From Streptomyces sp. NRRL WC-3742 (GTDB lineage: Bacteria; Actinomycetota; Actinomycetes; Streptomycetales; Streptomycetaceae), in the NCBI RefSeq assembly GCF_000720635.1, contig NZ_JOCF01000039.1, forward strand, positions 1 to 64,000: a stretch of DNA of 64,000 bases, given 5' to 3'. The translations under genes were made by a program, and so were the position numbers. Shown here piece by piece: positions 46,966 to 55,266 of this stretch (positions within the stretch are counted from its first letter, which is position 1; every line of letters begins with the position of its first letter). Under the pieces are notes generated by a model that ran no database searches, was not told the DNA's origin, and was given only the letters and a program-made list of their open reading frames with translations.

Positions 46966-48126
46966 CTACGCGCGGCCGATCTTGCCGTTGTGCAGGCCCT
47001 GGAAGAGGTTGAGCTTCTGGATGGTGCGAGTGCCCTCCATGAACTCCACCCCCCGGGCGTCCCTGGCGAGCTTGTCGAGCAGCGGGTGGTCCAGCCGCGC
47101 CCCGGGGCCGAAGAAGCGCGGCGCGTGGAGCGTCACCTCCTCGGCCAGCTCGCAGGCGCGGGCCTTCGCCGCCGAGGCGAGGTGGCCGTCGGAGGGACGA
47201 CGGTCGACGGCGACGGCGGCGCGGTACACCAGCCCGCGGGCCGCTTCGATGCGGCGGCCCAGCGTCTCCCACAACTCCCGCTCGGCGCCCCGCAGTTCCT
47301 TGCGGTTCTCGCCGACGTACTCGTGCGCCGCGCGGGCGATGCCCAGCGCGATGGCCGCGACGCTGGGCCGCAGCTGGTTGAAGACGGAGAGGATGCTCCA
47401 CATGCCCCGCCGGGTCGGCGGCAGGTGCGTGCCGAGGACCCGCTCCGCGGGCACGTGCACCCGTTCCAGGGTGATCCGGGAGAGCTGGACGCCCCGCAGG
47501 CCCAGGGTGGGCAGCGGCTCGGCCCGGAAGCCGGGCTCGGAGGTGTCCACGAGGACGGCCGTCACCCCGAGCCGGTCGGTGCCGGCGACCCGGGCGAAGA
47601 CGGCGCCCAGGTCGGCCCGGGCGCCGTTTCCGACGTAGCGCTTCTCGCCGTCGAGCAGGTACGAGCCGTCGCCGACGGGCGTGAGCGTGGTGGTCATCTC
47701 GCCGATGGCGGAGCCGCGTTCGGGCTCGGTGAGGGCGAAGCACGTCCACGTGGGCCGCTCGGCGAGGCGGCTGTACATCCAGTCCTTCTGCGCCTGGCTG
47801 CCGAGCACGCCGAGCAGCACCCCGCACATGGAGGCGCCGGGGGAGCCGACCATCGTGGCGGCGTCGCCGCGGGCGAGCTCCTCGCTGATGACGGCCTTCT
47901 CCAGGGTGGGCATCCCGTGGGCCGGGCCGGCGCCGTGCTCGGGGCCGGTGCGGTCCCAGTCGGGCGGGGCGAGGTGCCCGGCGAGGAGGCGGACGGCGGG
48001 CAGCTCGAGGAGGTCGTGGATGGTGTCCGGGTCGCGGTCGAGTTCGACGGCGCCGGCCCGCAGGTCCTCGGCCCACAGCCTGGCGTACCGCTGCGTGGTC
48101 AGGAGCGGCTCGGGCAGGGCTTTCAC
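46966..48126 (-). CDS. Acyl-CoA/acyl-ACP dehydrogenase (FAD)
   Basis: A 386-aa dehydrogenase of the ACAD fold. CFALTEPERGS and RYVGNGARAD are the FAD/substrate-loop motifs; the C-terminal helices end in KLARDARGVEFMEGTRTIQKL, where the Glu of MEGT aligns with the catalytic base of medium-chain ACADs. It should introduce an alpha,beta double bond, probably on an ACP2-bound acyl group. GTG 48126 overlaps the previous stop (GTGA) and has GGGAGAAC upstream. It is the last gene of the KAS III operon. Other dehydrogenases in NRPS/PKS pathways oxidise aminoacyl-carrier substrates, so this is plausible but inferred. Confidence 0.88.
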   Translation of the reverse strand: MKALPEPLLTTQRYARLWAEDLRAGAVELDRDPDTIHDLLELPAVRLLAGHLAPPDWDRTGPEHGAGPAHGMPTLEKAVISEELARGDAATMVGSPGASMCGVLLGVLGSQAQKDWMYSRLAERPTWTCFALTEPERGSAIGEMTTTLTPVGDGSYLLDGEKRYVGNGARADLGAVFARVAGTDRLGVTAVLVDTSEPGFRAEPLPTLGLRGVQLSRITLERVHVPAERVLGTHLPPTRRGMWSILSVFNQLRPSVAAIALGIARAAHEYVGENRKELRGAERELWETLGRRIEAARGLVYRAAVAVDRRPSDGHLASAAKARACELAEEVTLHAPRFFGPGARLDHPLLDKLARDARGVEFMEGTRTIQKLNLFQGLHNGKIGRA

Positions 48127-48872
48127 ACGTTCTCCCTGGGACACTCTTGGTCGTCGTGCTCGCCGCCGTACACCCCGGCGAGGAGTTCGGAGGCGTACGC
48201 CTCGGCGCCGGGCCCGTCGGCGGTGAAGCCGTGGGCGCCGAGCAGGCGCAGCAGGGCGCGGTCGACCGCGGTGATCTGCGCCTGGAGCCGGGCGAGTTCG
48301 GGCGCGGCGCCCTCGTCCGGGTCGGCCTGTACGTCGGCCTGTACGTCGGACTGCGCGTGGGCCGGTGCGTGGGCCGGTGCGTGGGCCGGTGCGCCGGCCC
48401 CGGTCCGGGCCTCGGCGAGGTCGTCGAGGACGCCCTCGATCTCCAGCTGGTCGATCAGCGCGTCCGCCAGGGCGACCTTGACGAACTGCTGCAGCAGCAG
48501 CGGGGAGCCCTCGACCTGCCGGGACGCGAGGTGGGCCACGCAGGTCTCCCGCAGCCGCTCGGAGAGGCCCAGGCGCAGCCAGGCCAGCCCGGTGCCGAAG
48601 TGCGGGGTGGCGCTGCGATCGGCGCCGGGGCCGGCGCCCGGCCGCAGGGCGGCGAGCCCCGGCGGCAGCACGGAGAGGGCTTGTTCCTCCTCCGACTCGT
48701 CGAGCCCGTCGAGGAGTTCGCGCGGGGCGATGGCGTGCCCGCCCGGCCCCCGCGGCGGGGTGCCGGGGGAGAGCGCGCGGCTGAGCAGGGTGAGGGCCGG
48801 CACGAGGCCGTCGCTGCGGGCGCCGGACCGGGCCTCCCGCCAGGTGTCCCGGACCTCGGCCGGTGCGGTCAT
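48123..48872 (-). CDS. Truncated ACAD-like protein (C-terminal helical domain only)
   Basis: A 249-aa protein without a clear family signature at first sight. Its second half resembles the C-terminal four-helix bundle of acyl-CoA dehydrogenases: WLRLGLSERLRETCVAHLASR, then LLLQQFVKVALADAL, and LLRLLGAHGFTADGP near the end. The N-terminal and beta-sheet FAD domains are missing, as is the catalytic Glu. An Ala/His/Asp-rich linker (about residues 160-185) contains small PAHA and DVQA repeats. It overlaps both neighbours (ATGA, GTGA). I infer a non-catalytic partner of the adjacent dehydrogenase; the homology is by eye and moderate. Confidence 0.6.
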   Translation of the reverse strand: MTAPAEVRDTWREARSGARSDGLVPALTLLSRALSPGTPPRGPGGHAIAPRELLDGLDESEEEQALSVLPPGLAALRPGAGPGADRSATPHFGTGLAWLRLGLSERLRETCVAHLASRQVEGSPLLLQQFVKVALADALIDQLEIEGVLDDLAEARTGAGAPAHAPAHAPAHAQSDVQADVQADPDEGAAPELARLQAQITAVDRALLRLLGAHGFTADGPGAEAYASELLAGVYGGEHDDQECPRENV

Positions 48873-49756
48873 GGCCGCCTCAACTCCCTCGTGAAGAGCG
48901 TGCAGTGGGCCAGGAAGTCACGTTCCCGGTCGTAGTCGGCGAGGACCACCGGCCCGTCCTGCGGGCCGAGGCCGAGCAGCGCCGACCAGCTCCCGGTGGC
49001 GGGCAGGCCGCCCTCCACCGTCGTCAACACCTGGCTGTGCACGGGCAGTTCGACCGGGGCGTCGGAGAGCCCGGCCCCCGCGACCACCCCGAAGGGTTCG
49101 GCAGGCCAGGCCGGGAGCGGGCCCGCCCCGGGGCGTCCCTGCGCCTGGCCGCCGAGCGGGCTCCGCCCGCCGTCCCAGTGCAGCAGCAGTGCGACCGCCG
49201 CGTCCCCGCGCACGGCCGCGCCGTCCGAGGGCTCGGGCAGCGCGAAGGGCTGGCTGCCCTGGTCGACGGCGAGCAGCAGCAGCCGTGTCCAGCCGCACCG
49301 GCGGGCGTACTCGACACCCGCCCGCAGTGCGGTGTACGGCGCCAGCGCGCCCTGGTCGGAGACGGCGAAGGCGAGCGGGTCGCCGGGCAGCCTGCGCCGC
49401 ACGCAGGAGGCGACGAGCTCGGTGTGCTCGAAGTCCGGTGCGGCGTAGGCGATCACGACCAACTGTGGTGCTTCGTCCTCGGCGATCGGGCCGAGGGCGT
49501 CGAGCGCGCCGTACGCGAGCTCCACCGAGGTGCGCCGGGGTGAGGCGGCGAACTGCTCCCGGTCGAAGGGCACGCCGTAGGGCTCGGCCAGTTCGCGGTA
49601 GTAACCCTCCGGCGCGGAGGCCGGGTCGTACGGCGCGCCCGTCCCGTCCGGGGCGTACGCGGCGCCCCGGACGAGCCGGGGCAGGGCCGGCGCCGCTGCG
49701 TTGTCGTCCGGCCCGCCGGGGGCCGCGGGCCGGACGGGCGCGCTCGCGCGGAACAT
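48869..49756 (-). CDS. Degenerate KAS III/thiolase-like protein
   Basis: A 295-aa protein with the strand order of KAS III N-terminal halves: VVIAYAAPDFEHTELVASCVRRRL, then AVSDQGALAPYTALRAGVEYARR where KAS III has its A-C-x-S-G nucleophile, then WTRLLLLAVDQG and AVALLLHWDG. The cysteine is replaced (Q-G) and no His/Asn pair is evident, so condensation activity is unlikely. It lies between ACP2 and the truncated ACAD. By analogy with KS/CLF it may be a structural partner of the KAS III at 52817-53749. Confidence 0.65.
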   Translation of the reverse strand: MFRASAPVRPAAPGGPDDNAAAPALPRLVRGAAYAPDGTGAPYDPASAPEGYYRELAEPYGVPFDREQFAASPRRTSVELAYGALDALGPIAEDEAPQLVVIAYAAPDFEHTELVASCVRRRLPGDPLAFAVSDQGALAPYTALRAGVEYARRCGWTRLLLLAVDQGSQPFALPEPSDGAAVRGDAAVALLLHWDGGRSPLGGQAQGRPGAGPLPAWPAEPFGVVAGAGLSDAPVELPVHSQVLTTVEGGLPATGSWSALLGLGPQDGPVVLADYDRERDFLAHCTLFTRELRRP

Positions 49757-49758
49757 GG

Positions 49759-50016
49759 TCAGGCGCCCGCTTCCGCCGCGACGAAGCCGGCGAGGGAGCC
49801 CACGGTCTCGAAGTGGGTCATGTCGAGCTCGTCGGCGTCGAACTGCACGTCGAGGATCTCCTCGATGGTGATGAGCAGTTCGAGGGCGCTGCTGGAGTCG
49901 AGGCCCAGCTCGTCGAAGAGCCGGACGCTCTGGTCGACGTCGTTGACGTCCTTGTTGAGGACCTCGGAGAGACCCTTGCGGACGGCGTCGACGTACTTCG
50001 GGTCGGTGTCGCTCAT
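49759..50016 (-). CDS. Acyl carrier protein 2 (aminoacyl-ACP type)
   Basis: An 85-aa ACP. The phosphopantetheine Ser is residue 41 in ELGLDSSSALELL, followed by an acidic recognition helix (TIEEILDVQFDADEL). GAGGAG lies upstream of ATG 50016. Its place beside the ATP-grasp ligase and decarboxylase matches BtrI in butirosin clusters, the carrier on which Glu is loaded and decarboxylated. It lies 77 bp downstream of the decarboxylase stop. Confidence 0.93.
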   Translation of the reverse strand: MSDTDPKYVDAVRKGLSEVLNKDVNDVDQSVRLFDELGLDSSSALELLITIEEILDVQFDADELDMTHFETVGSLAGFVAAEAGA

Positions 50017-50093
50017 GTTGTACTGCTCCTCGTTCGAGTCGTTCGAATCGCTGGTCGCGAGCCCGGTGGTCGCGAATCCTGATGTCCTGCCGG

Positions 50094-51380
50094 TCAGTTG
50101 GAGCCCTCGGCGGCGGGGCGGTGCAGCCGCTGGCGGCCGAGCATCACCTCGACGTCGTCGCGCTCGCGGATCAGGTGCGCCTTGCCGTCCAGGACGAGCA
50201 CCTCGGCCGGGTAGCCGTGGCTCAGGAAGTGCACCGGCGAGGCGGTCGGCCCGTACGCGCCGGAGCGCTGGACGCCGACGAGGTCGCCGGGGCGCAGCGG
50301 CGGCATCGGGACCTTCTTGCCGATCAGGTCGTTGGGCGTGCACAGCGGTCCGGTGATGTTCCACGGCTCGGTGGCGGGCTCGTCGAGCCGCTCCAGCGCC
50401 GCCATCGGGAAGTTGCGCTTGACGTACGAGCCGATGCCGACCGCCGCCATGTGGTGGTTGGTGCCACCGTCGGTGACGGCGAAGTTCTCGCCCATCGAGG
50501 TCTTGGTGTAGCGCACCCGGGTGACGTACGTGCCGGAGGCGGCGACGAGGAAGCGGCCGAGCTCCATGATGAGCCGGGTGTCGGGGTGGCGGGCGGAGAA
50601 GTCCTCGATCAGCGGGTTGAGGCCCTCGGCGAGGACGCCCAGGTCGAGGTCCTTCTCGTTGTCGAAGTAGGCGATGCCGAGGCCGCCGCCGACGTCCACC
50701 ATCTCGAGAGGGAAGCCGAGTTCGGCGGAGAGCTCCTCGGCGAGGCCGAAGATCCGCCGGGTGTTCTCGACGACCGACTCCTCGGAGAGGATGCGGGTGC
50801 CGAGGTAGACCTGGATGCCCATCAGACGGATGTTCGGGTAGCGGCCGGCGAGGCCGGAGCCCTCGGCGCGCAGCAGCTCCTCGTCGGTGCCGAACTGGCG
50901 GGGCTTGCCGCCCATGGTCAGGCCCGAACCCTTGACCTGGAAGCTCGGGTTGACGCGCAGCGAGACCGGGGCGACGATGCCGCGCTCGCGCGCCAGCTCG
51001 TCGATCAGGCCGAGCTCCTCGACGGACTCGCAGACGATCGAGTAGATGTCCTCGTCCAGGCAGGCTTCGACCTCGTAGCGGCTCTTGCCGGGCCCGAGGA
51101 AGATGACGTCCTTCGGCTGGACCCCGGCCCGGCGGGCGGTGACGAGCTCGGTCAGGGAGGACACCTCGGCGCGGGCGCCGGAGTCGTGCAGCAGCGCGCA
51201 GATCGCGATGTTGGGGTTGGCCTTGAGGGAGTAGAAGAACTCCAGCGAGGGGTGGACGGCCTCGCGCAGCCCGGCGAAGCGGGTGGTGATCTCCTCGCCG
51301 TCGTACAGGTACAGCGGGGTGCCGAACTCCTCGGCCAGTTCGGTGATTCCGAGGCCCTGGACCTCGTAGGGGACGCTCAC
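50094..51380 (-). CDS. PLP-dependent decarboxylase (DAPDC/BtrK-like), probably acting on aminoacyl-ACP
   Basis: A 428-aa fold-III PLP enzyme of the diaminopimelate/ornithine decarboxylase family. Lys53 in YSLKANPN binds PLP; VDVGGGLGIAYF is the glycine loop, ELGRFLVAASG follows, and GPLCTPND plus SGAYG complete the active site of the dimer. BtrK of butirosin biosynthesis decarboxylates glutamyl-ACP to GABA-ACP, and the surrounding ATP-grasp and ACP genes make the same chemistry likely here. The amino acid is not provable from sequence. Free diaminopimelate as substrate is unlikely given the context. GTG 51380 overlaps the ligase stop. Confidence 0.88.
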   Translation of the reverse strand: MSVPYEVQGLGITELAEEFGTPLYLYDGEEITTRFAGLREAVHPSLEFFYSLKANPNIAICALLHDSGARAEVSSLTELVTARRAGVQPKDVIFLGPGKSRYEVEACLDEDIYSIVCESVEELGLIDELARERGIVAPVSLRVNPSFQVKGSGLTMGGKPRQFGTDEELLRAEGSGLAGRYPNIRLMGIQVYLGTRILSEESVVENTRRIFGLAEELSAELGFPLEMVDVGGGLGIAYFDNEKDLDLGVLAEGLNPLIEDFSARHPDTRLIMELGRFLVAASGTYVTRVRYTKTSMGENFAVTDGGTNHHMAAVGIGSYVKRNFPMAALERLDEPATEPWNITGPLCTPNDLIGKKVPMPPLRPGDLVGVQRSGAYGPTASPVHFLSHGYPAEVLVLDGKAHLIRERDDVEVMLGRQRLHRPAAEGSN

Positions 51381-52789
51381 GAACCGCTCCGTTCGGGGTG
51401 GGCCGCCAGGCGGCGGGTGATGTCGGCGTCGATGGCCTCGATCCGGGCGTCGTCGGCGGCGACGAGCACGCCGTACAGGCGGCCCTCGTAGCCGTCCGTC
51501 CCGGTCTCGTCGGCGGCCGCGGCGTTGACCGTGGCGTAGTTGTTCACGAACAGGCCCTCGGCGCCCGGGCCGGGCGCGGTCAGCAGCAGCCCGTCCAGGA
51601 GAGCGGCCAGTTCGCCGAAGGGCAGCGGGCGGGTGAGCCGCAGCGGCCAGTGCCGGGCCACGGCGACGTCGTCCGCCCCGGCGAGCCCGCCCTCGTGCAC
51701 CACGTTCTGGTACGTGGACATGTTGTTGCGGGCGTTGATCTCGATGACGGGGTAGAGGCCCTCGTCGGGGTCGACCATCGCGTCCACGCCGACCACGCCG
51801 TAGTAGCCGTCGGCGGCCAGCTGGGCGCCCAACTGCTGGGCGGTGGCGGCGATCTCGGCGACCTGCGCCTCGGAGAGCCGGGCCGGGATGCGGTGGCCCT
51901 TGTGCACGCCGTTCTCGGTGAGCAGCTCCTTGACGAAGTCGAAGTGCACCGACCCGTCCCGGCCCACCGTGAACTGGTAGTTGAGGTCGCAGCGCTTGGC
52001 CACCCACTCCTCGATCACCAGCGCGGTGCGCGGGGCCCCGCCCTCGGCGGCGGCCGCCTTCTCGGCCTGCTGGACGGCCATCCGGTGCAGCCGGCTCAGC
52101 CGCTTGGCGGAGTCCAGCACCACGATGCCCTTGCCGGACACGCCGAAGGCGTCCTTGAGCACCACCTTGGTCCCGGCCTCGAGGAGTTCGGACGCCGCGG
52201 CCACGGCCTCGGCCAGCTCCTCCAGCGTCTCGCAGGCCCAGCCCTGGGCCTGGCGGATGCCGAGCCGGTCGGAGAGGCGGCGGCTGTACACCTTGCTGTT
52301 GACGCGCTTGCAGACCGCCGCGCCGGGCGCGCCCAGGGACAGGCCCGTGCGCTCGGCGAGCTGCTCCTCGATCACGGAGATGCCGTGACCCGTCAGCCGG
52401 GCGCCCTCGGGCGCCAGCGCGGCCAGGGCGCTCAGCAGTTCGGCGTCCTCCAGGGCGTCCTCGCTGACCGTGCGGCGCGGGTCCTGCCCGGCGACCACGT
52501 GCACGGTGGGCAGCTCGAGGCCGAGGCCCTCCAGGTAGGCGCGGTAGCCCTCGTCGAGCGGGGTCTTCAGCACGACGTGGTCGTTCTTGCCGCCGAGCAG
52601 CAGCGCGAACTCGTCCATGCGGTTCACCACCGCGCTGCCCGCGTGCGAGGCGACCCGGGGCAGCGCCGGCTCGCCGATCGCCCAGTGGTTCTCCACCTCG
52701 AAGTTTCCGAGGAAAACCAGCGGGGTGTCGGCGGAACCGGTCACGGCGCGCTTGAGTCGCGCGCTGAAACCGGGGGACGGAAGATGCAT
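51377..52789 (-). CDS. ATP-grasp ligase (BtrJ-like aminoacyl-ACP ligase)
   Basis: A 470-aa ATP-grasp protein. The central domain shows VVLKDAFGVSGKGIVV (phosphate-binding loop), LVIEEWV, and VIEINARNNMSTYQ with the metal-binding Glu/Asn pair. The N-terminal about 170 residues are a family-specific domain. BtrJ-type enzymes use ATP to attach an amino acid to the ACP phosphopantetheine thiol. Here ACP2 is the likely acceptor. GAGG precedes the ATG. It could also load the A-less NRPS T domain, but no evidence favours that. Confidence 0.86.
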   Translation of the reverse strand: MHLPSPGFSARLKRAVTGSADTPLVFLGNFEVENHWAIGEPALPRVASHAGSAVVNRMDEFALLLGGKNDHVVLKTPLDEGYRAYLEGLGLELPTVHVVAGQDPRRTVSEDALEDAELLSALAALAPEGARLTGHGISVIEEQLAERTGLSLGAPGAAVCKRVNSKVYSRRLSDRLGIRQAQGWACETLEELAEAVAAASELLEAGTKVVLKDAFGVSGKGIVVLDSAKRLSRLHRMAVQQAEKAAAAEGGAPRTALVIEEWVAKRCDLNYQFTVGRDGSVHFDFVKELLTENGVHKGHRIPARLSEAQVAEIAATAQQLGAQLAADGYYGVVGVDAMVDPDEGLYPVIEINARNNMSTYQNVVHEGGLAGADDVAVARHWPLRLTRPLPFGELAALLDGLLLTAPGPGAEGLFVNNYATVNAAAADETGTDGYEGRLYGVLVAADDARIEAIDADITRRLAAHPERSGS

Positions 52790-52816
52790 GTCGACCTCGC
52801 TCGAAAGGTGATCTCG

Positions 52817-53749
52817 TCAGTGTTCGAGGACCATCGCGGCGAACGTCGCCCCGAGCCCCACGCTGGTCATCAGGTAGCGGTCGCCGGGGCGCAGCCGCCC
52901 CAGCTCGGTGGCCTTCTCCAGGTTGATGAAGGGGTCCGCGCCGAAGCAGTGCCCGGTGCTGCCGACCAGGTCGAGGAAGACCTTCTCGATCGGCAGGCCG
53001 AGGGCCTTGCAGACGCCCAGCCAGGAGAGCCGGTTGACGTTGTGCGGCAGGACCAGCGCCAGTTCGTCGAGGGAGCAGTCCGCCTCGGCGAGGGCCGCCT
53101 CGATCACCTCGTACAGGCCCGGCCCGTACAGGTCCTGGAAGTCCTTGGCGGCGGCCTCGTCCATCGTGAACTGGTCGCCGAAGCGCGGGTACGTACGGGT
53201 GGCGTACCCGAGGAGCCGGTTCGGACCGGAGCGGTCGGCGCTCACCAGGACGGCGACGGTGCCCTCGCCCATCACGGTCACGTCCGGGATCGACTGGGTG
53301 TGCACGGTGCACGCCTTCTCGCCGGCCAGGATCAGCGCGAGCGCGTCCGGGTCCGGGTCGGAGGCGAGCAGCGTGCCCGCGAGGTCGAGGGCGAGCAGCC
53401 CGGAGGCGCACGCGTGGTGGGAGACGACGAACGCGGAGGCGTGCTCCAGCCCCAGTTCGGCCTGCACCGGCCCGAGGGAGGTCATCGGGTACGGGAGCGG
53501 TGAGGGCATGGTGCGCGCCTGCAGCACGTACCGGACGCGCTGTTCCTGGCCTCGCAGTTCCACCAGCTTGGTCGCGGCGCGCAGCAGCAGGTCGGTCTCG
53601 CCGGCCGCGGGGTCGCGGCACACCTCGGCGAGACCGTAGAAGCGCTGGTAGCGCCTCAACTGGACGTCCGTGAGCTGGAGTTTCTCCTGGAACTGCGAGA
53701 TCTGGATCGTGTCGGGAAGGTAGCTGGAGACGGCCGTGATCGACGTCAT
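52817..53749 (-). CDS. KAS III-like condensing enzyme/acyltransferase
   Basis: A 310-aa FabH-fold protein. Cys114 (SHHACASG) and His236 (LPHNVN) are in place, but where FabH has Asn (GNT) this protein has His267 (GHCFGADPF). The altered third residue occurs in KAS III relatives with unusual donors or acyl-transfer rather than decarboxylative condensation. It probably takes the aminoacyl unit from ACP2 and starts the polyketide chain. ATG 53749 has no Shine-Dalgarno and a promoter-like hexamer sits 7 nt before it, suggesting a leaderless transcript. First gene of the seven-gene operon. Confidence 0.88.
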   Translation of the reverse strand: MTSITAVSSYLPDTIQISQFQEKLQLTDVQLRRYQRFYGLAEVCRDPAAGETDLLLRAATKLVELRGQEQRVRYVLQARTMPSPLPYPMTSLGPVQAELGLEHASAFVVSHHACASGLLALDLAGTLLASDPDPDALALILAGEKACTVHTQSIPDVTVMGEGTVAVLVSADRSGPNRLLGYATRTYPRFGDQFTMDEAAAKDFQDLYGPGLYEVIEAALAEADCSLDELALVLPHNVNRLSWLGVCKALGLPIEKVFLDLVGSTGHCFGADPFINLEKATELGRLRPGDRYLMTSVGLGATFAAMVLEH

Positions 53750-53756
53750 GCCCACT

Positions 53757-53800
53757 ACGGTCGCTGGCTCCGCTGACGCCCAACTGACGCCGTGCTGACC
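53757..53800 (-). promoter_or_regulatory. SARP-type repeats and -10 of the KAS III operon
   Basis: On the minus strand GGTCAGC (53800-53794), CGTCAGT (53789-53783) and CGTCAGC (53778-53772) are spaced exactly 11 bp. Nine nt later is GACCGT (53762-53757), then 7 nt to the ATG. This is the cleanest of the five sites. Confidence 0.75.
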
Positions 53801-53834
53801 TCGCGCGTCTCCGGGGCCGTCCGGGCCCGGGAAC

Positions 53835-53872
53835 GACGGGAGGAGTGCGCCTCCCGGCACACTCCTCCCGTC
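53835..53872 (-). terminator. Terminator between the cluster and the rRNA methyltransferase gene
   Basis: GACGGGAGGAGTG (53835-53847) pairs with CACTCCTCCCGTC (53860-53872), loop 12 nt. It lies 65 bp past the TrmH stop and just before the KAS III promoter, so it insulates the cluster. Confidence 0.75.
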
Positions 53873-53881
53873 ACCTCGTCA

Positions 53882-53927
53882 ACCGGGCACACCGGGCACA
53901 CCGGGCGCACCGGGCGCACCGGGCAAC
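53882..53927. repeat. 9-bp tandem repeat ACCGGGCAC
   Basis: Five units (ACCGGGCAC or ACCGGGCGC) lie in the 3' non-coding region of the TrmH-like gene. Confidence 0.7.
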
Positions 53928-53937
53928 CGGTCGTCCG

Positions 53938-54525
53938 TCAGTCCTCGTCGAGGCCGTCCAGCCCGTCGAGGGCACCCGCGTCGCTCCCGTCCGGGGTCCC
54001 GCTGATCGCGTACCCCTGGCGGCGCGCCTCGTAGCAGGCCACCGTGGCCGCCGCCGAGACGTTCAGCGAGCCGACCCGGCCCAGCTGCGGCACGAAGACC
54101 ACCTGGTCGCAGAGGGCCAGCGTCTCCGGGGTGATCCCGCGGTCCTCGTGCCCGAGCACGAAGGCCACCGCCGGGGTCAGCTCGGCGGCGAACATCGGCA
54201 CCGCGTCGTCCGCCAGCTCCAGGCCGACGACCTTGAAGCCGTCCGCCTTCGCCGCCGCCACCGCCTCGGCGGCGGTCGGGAAGTGCTCCACCTTGAGGTA
54301 CTTGTCGGTGCCCATGGCGGCCTTCTGCGCCCCGGAGGAGCGCACCGACGGGGTGTCCCCGGTCAGGTAGAGCTTCTCGGCGCCCATCGCCGCCCCGGTC
54401 CGCACCACCGAGCCGACGTTGAACGGCGACTGGAGGTTCTCCAGGATCATCGCGAGCCGGAACTCGTTGCTGCGCCGCCACGAGCGGTGCAGTCGCTTCA
54501 GTTCGGTCCCGTGCAACTGCTTCAC
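53938..54525 (-). CDS. TrmH/SpoU-family RNA 2'-O-methyltransferase
   Basis: A 195-aa SPOUT enzyme. It contains NLQSPFNVGSVVRTGAAMG (motif 1 with the catalytic Arg/Asn), LGHEDRGITPE (motif 2) and GSLNVSAAATVACYE (motif 3, the SAM knot). It methylates ribose 2'-OH groups of tRNA or rRNA; target unknown. GTG 54525 overlaps the stop of the upstream methyltransferase (GTGA). Confidence 0.9.
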   Translation of the reverse strand: MKQLHGTELKRLHRSWRRSNEFRLAMILENLQSPFNVGSVVRTGAAMGAEKLYLTGDTPSVRSSGAQKAAMGTDKYLKVEHFPTAAEAVAAAKADGFKVVGLELADDAVPMFAAELTPAVAFVLGHEDRGITPETLALCDQVVFVPQLGRVGSLNVSAAATVACYEARRQGYAISGTPDGSDAGALDGLDGLDED

Positions 54526-55166
54526 GACGTCGTACCCCGTCCACTCTCGGTGCCCTCGCCCGACTCGGGGCGGGGCCGTGCTTCCAGAATCCGGAACCCG
54601 TTCACCGAGGTGACCCGGGTGGTCGGGTAGCCCTGCCCGTTCAGCCACGCCTGCAGCGAGTCCGAGCCCAGGTGCTTCTGCACCACCAGGAACGCCGAGC
54701 CGTCCGGGGTCAGCCGCCCGAGCCAGTGCGTCAGCAGCCGGCGCAGCTCCGCCTTGCCGATCCGGATCGGCGGGTTGGAGTAGATGGTGGCGAACCGCAG
54801 GTCCTCCGGGACGTCCTCGGGCAGCGAAGCCTGGACGTTGCCCAGCCGCAGCGCCTGCGCGTTCAGCCGGACGAGTTCCAGCGCCCGCTCGTTCACGTCC
54901 ACGGCCCACACCGGCAGCCGCTTGCGGCGGCTCGCCCAGGTCAGCGCGATCGGGCCGTAGCCGCAGCCCACGTCCAGGATCGGGCCGCGCACCCGCGGCT
55001 GCGGGGCGTGCTCCAGCAGGATGCGGGTGCCCTTGTCGAGGCCGCCGTGGGAGAACACCCCGGTGTCGGTGGTCAGTTCCAGGGTGAGGTCCGGCAGGGA
55101 GACCGTGATCGGCCTGCGCTCGCTGGCGACCTCGGGTGCACTGGAGAAGTAGTGCGAGCCGGACAT
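54522..55166 (-). CDS. RsmC-like class I methyltransferase
   Basis: A 214-aa protein with the methyltransferase small domain. It shows PILDVGCGYGPIAL (SAM loop) and IYSNPPIRIGK, an NPP catalytic motif. The N-terminal FSHGGLDKGTRILLE is typical of RsmC/RlmG C-terminal domains, which make m2G in rRNA. Only one domain is present, as is usual in actinobacteria. AGGAA lies upstream of ATG 55166. Confidence 0.88.
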   Translation of the reverse strand: MSGSHYFSSAPEVASERRPITVSLPDLTLELTTDTGVFSHGGLDKGTRILLEHAPQPRVRGPILDVGCGYGPIALTWASRRKRLPVWAVDVNERALELVRLNAQALRLGNVQASLPEDVPEDLRFATIYSNPPIRIGKAELRRLLTHWLGRLTPDGSAFLVVQKHLGSDSLQAWLNGQGYPTTRVTSVNGFRILEARPRPESGEGTESGRGTTS

Positions 55167-55266
55167 GCGATTCCTGTTGTTCGTGAGCCCTTGGTACGGC
55201 ACCGATCGTACCCCGGTGGCCTCCACCGGGGTTCCCGACCGCTTTCCGCCCTCCGGGACGACGGCC

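Noticed and set aside
48869..49756. Reading this gene as an active ketosynthase III
   Set aside because: The position of the catalytic cysteine carries Q-G and no His/Asn pair is seen, so an active condensing enzyme is not supported.
50094..51380. Housekeeping diaminopimelate decarboxylase (lysA)
   Set aside because: It is coupled to an ATP-grasp ligase and an ACP in a cluster operon. Its length and context match BtrK-type aminoacyl-ACP decarboxylases better than primary lysine biosynthesis.
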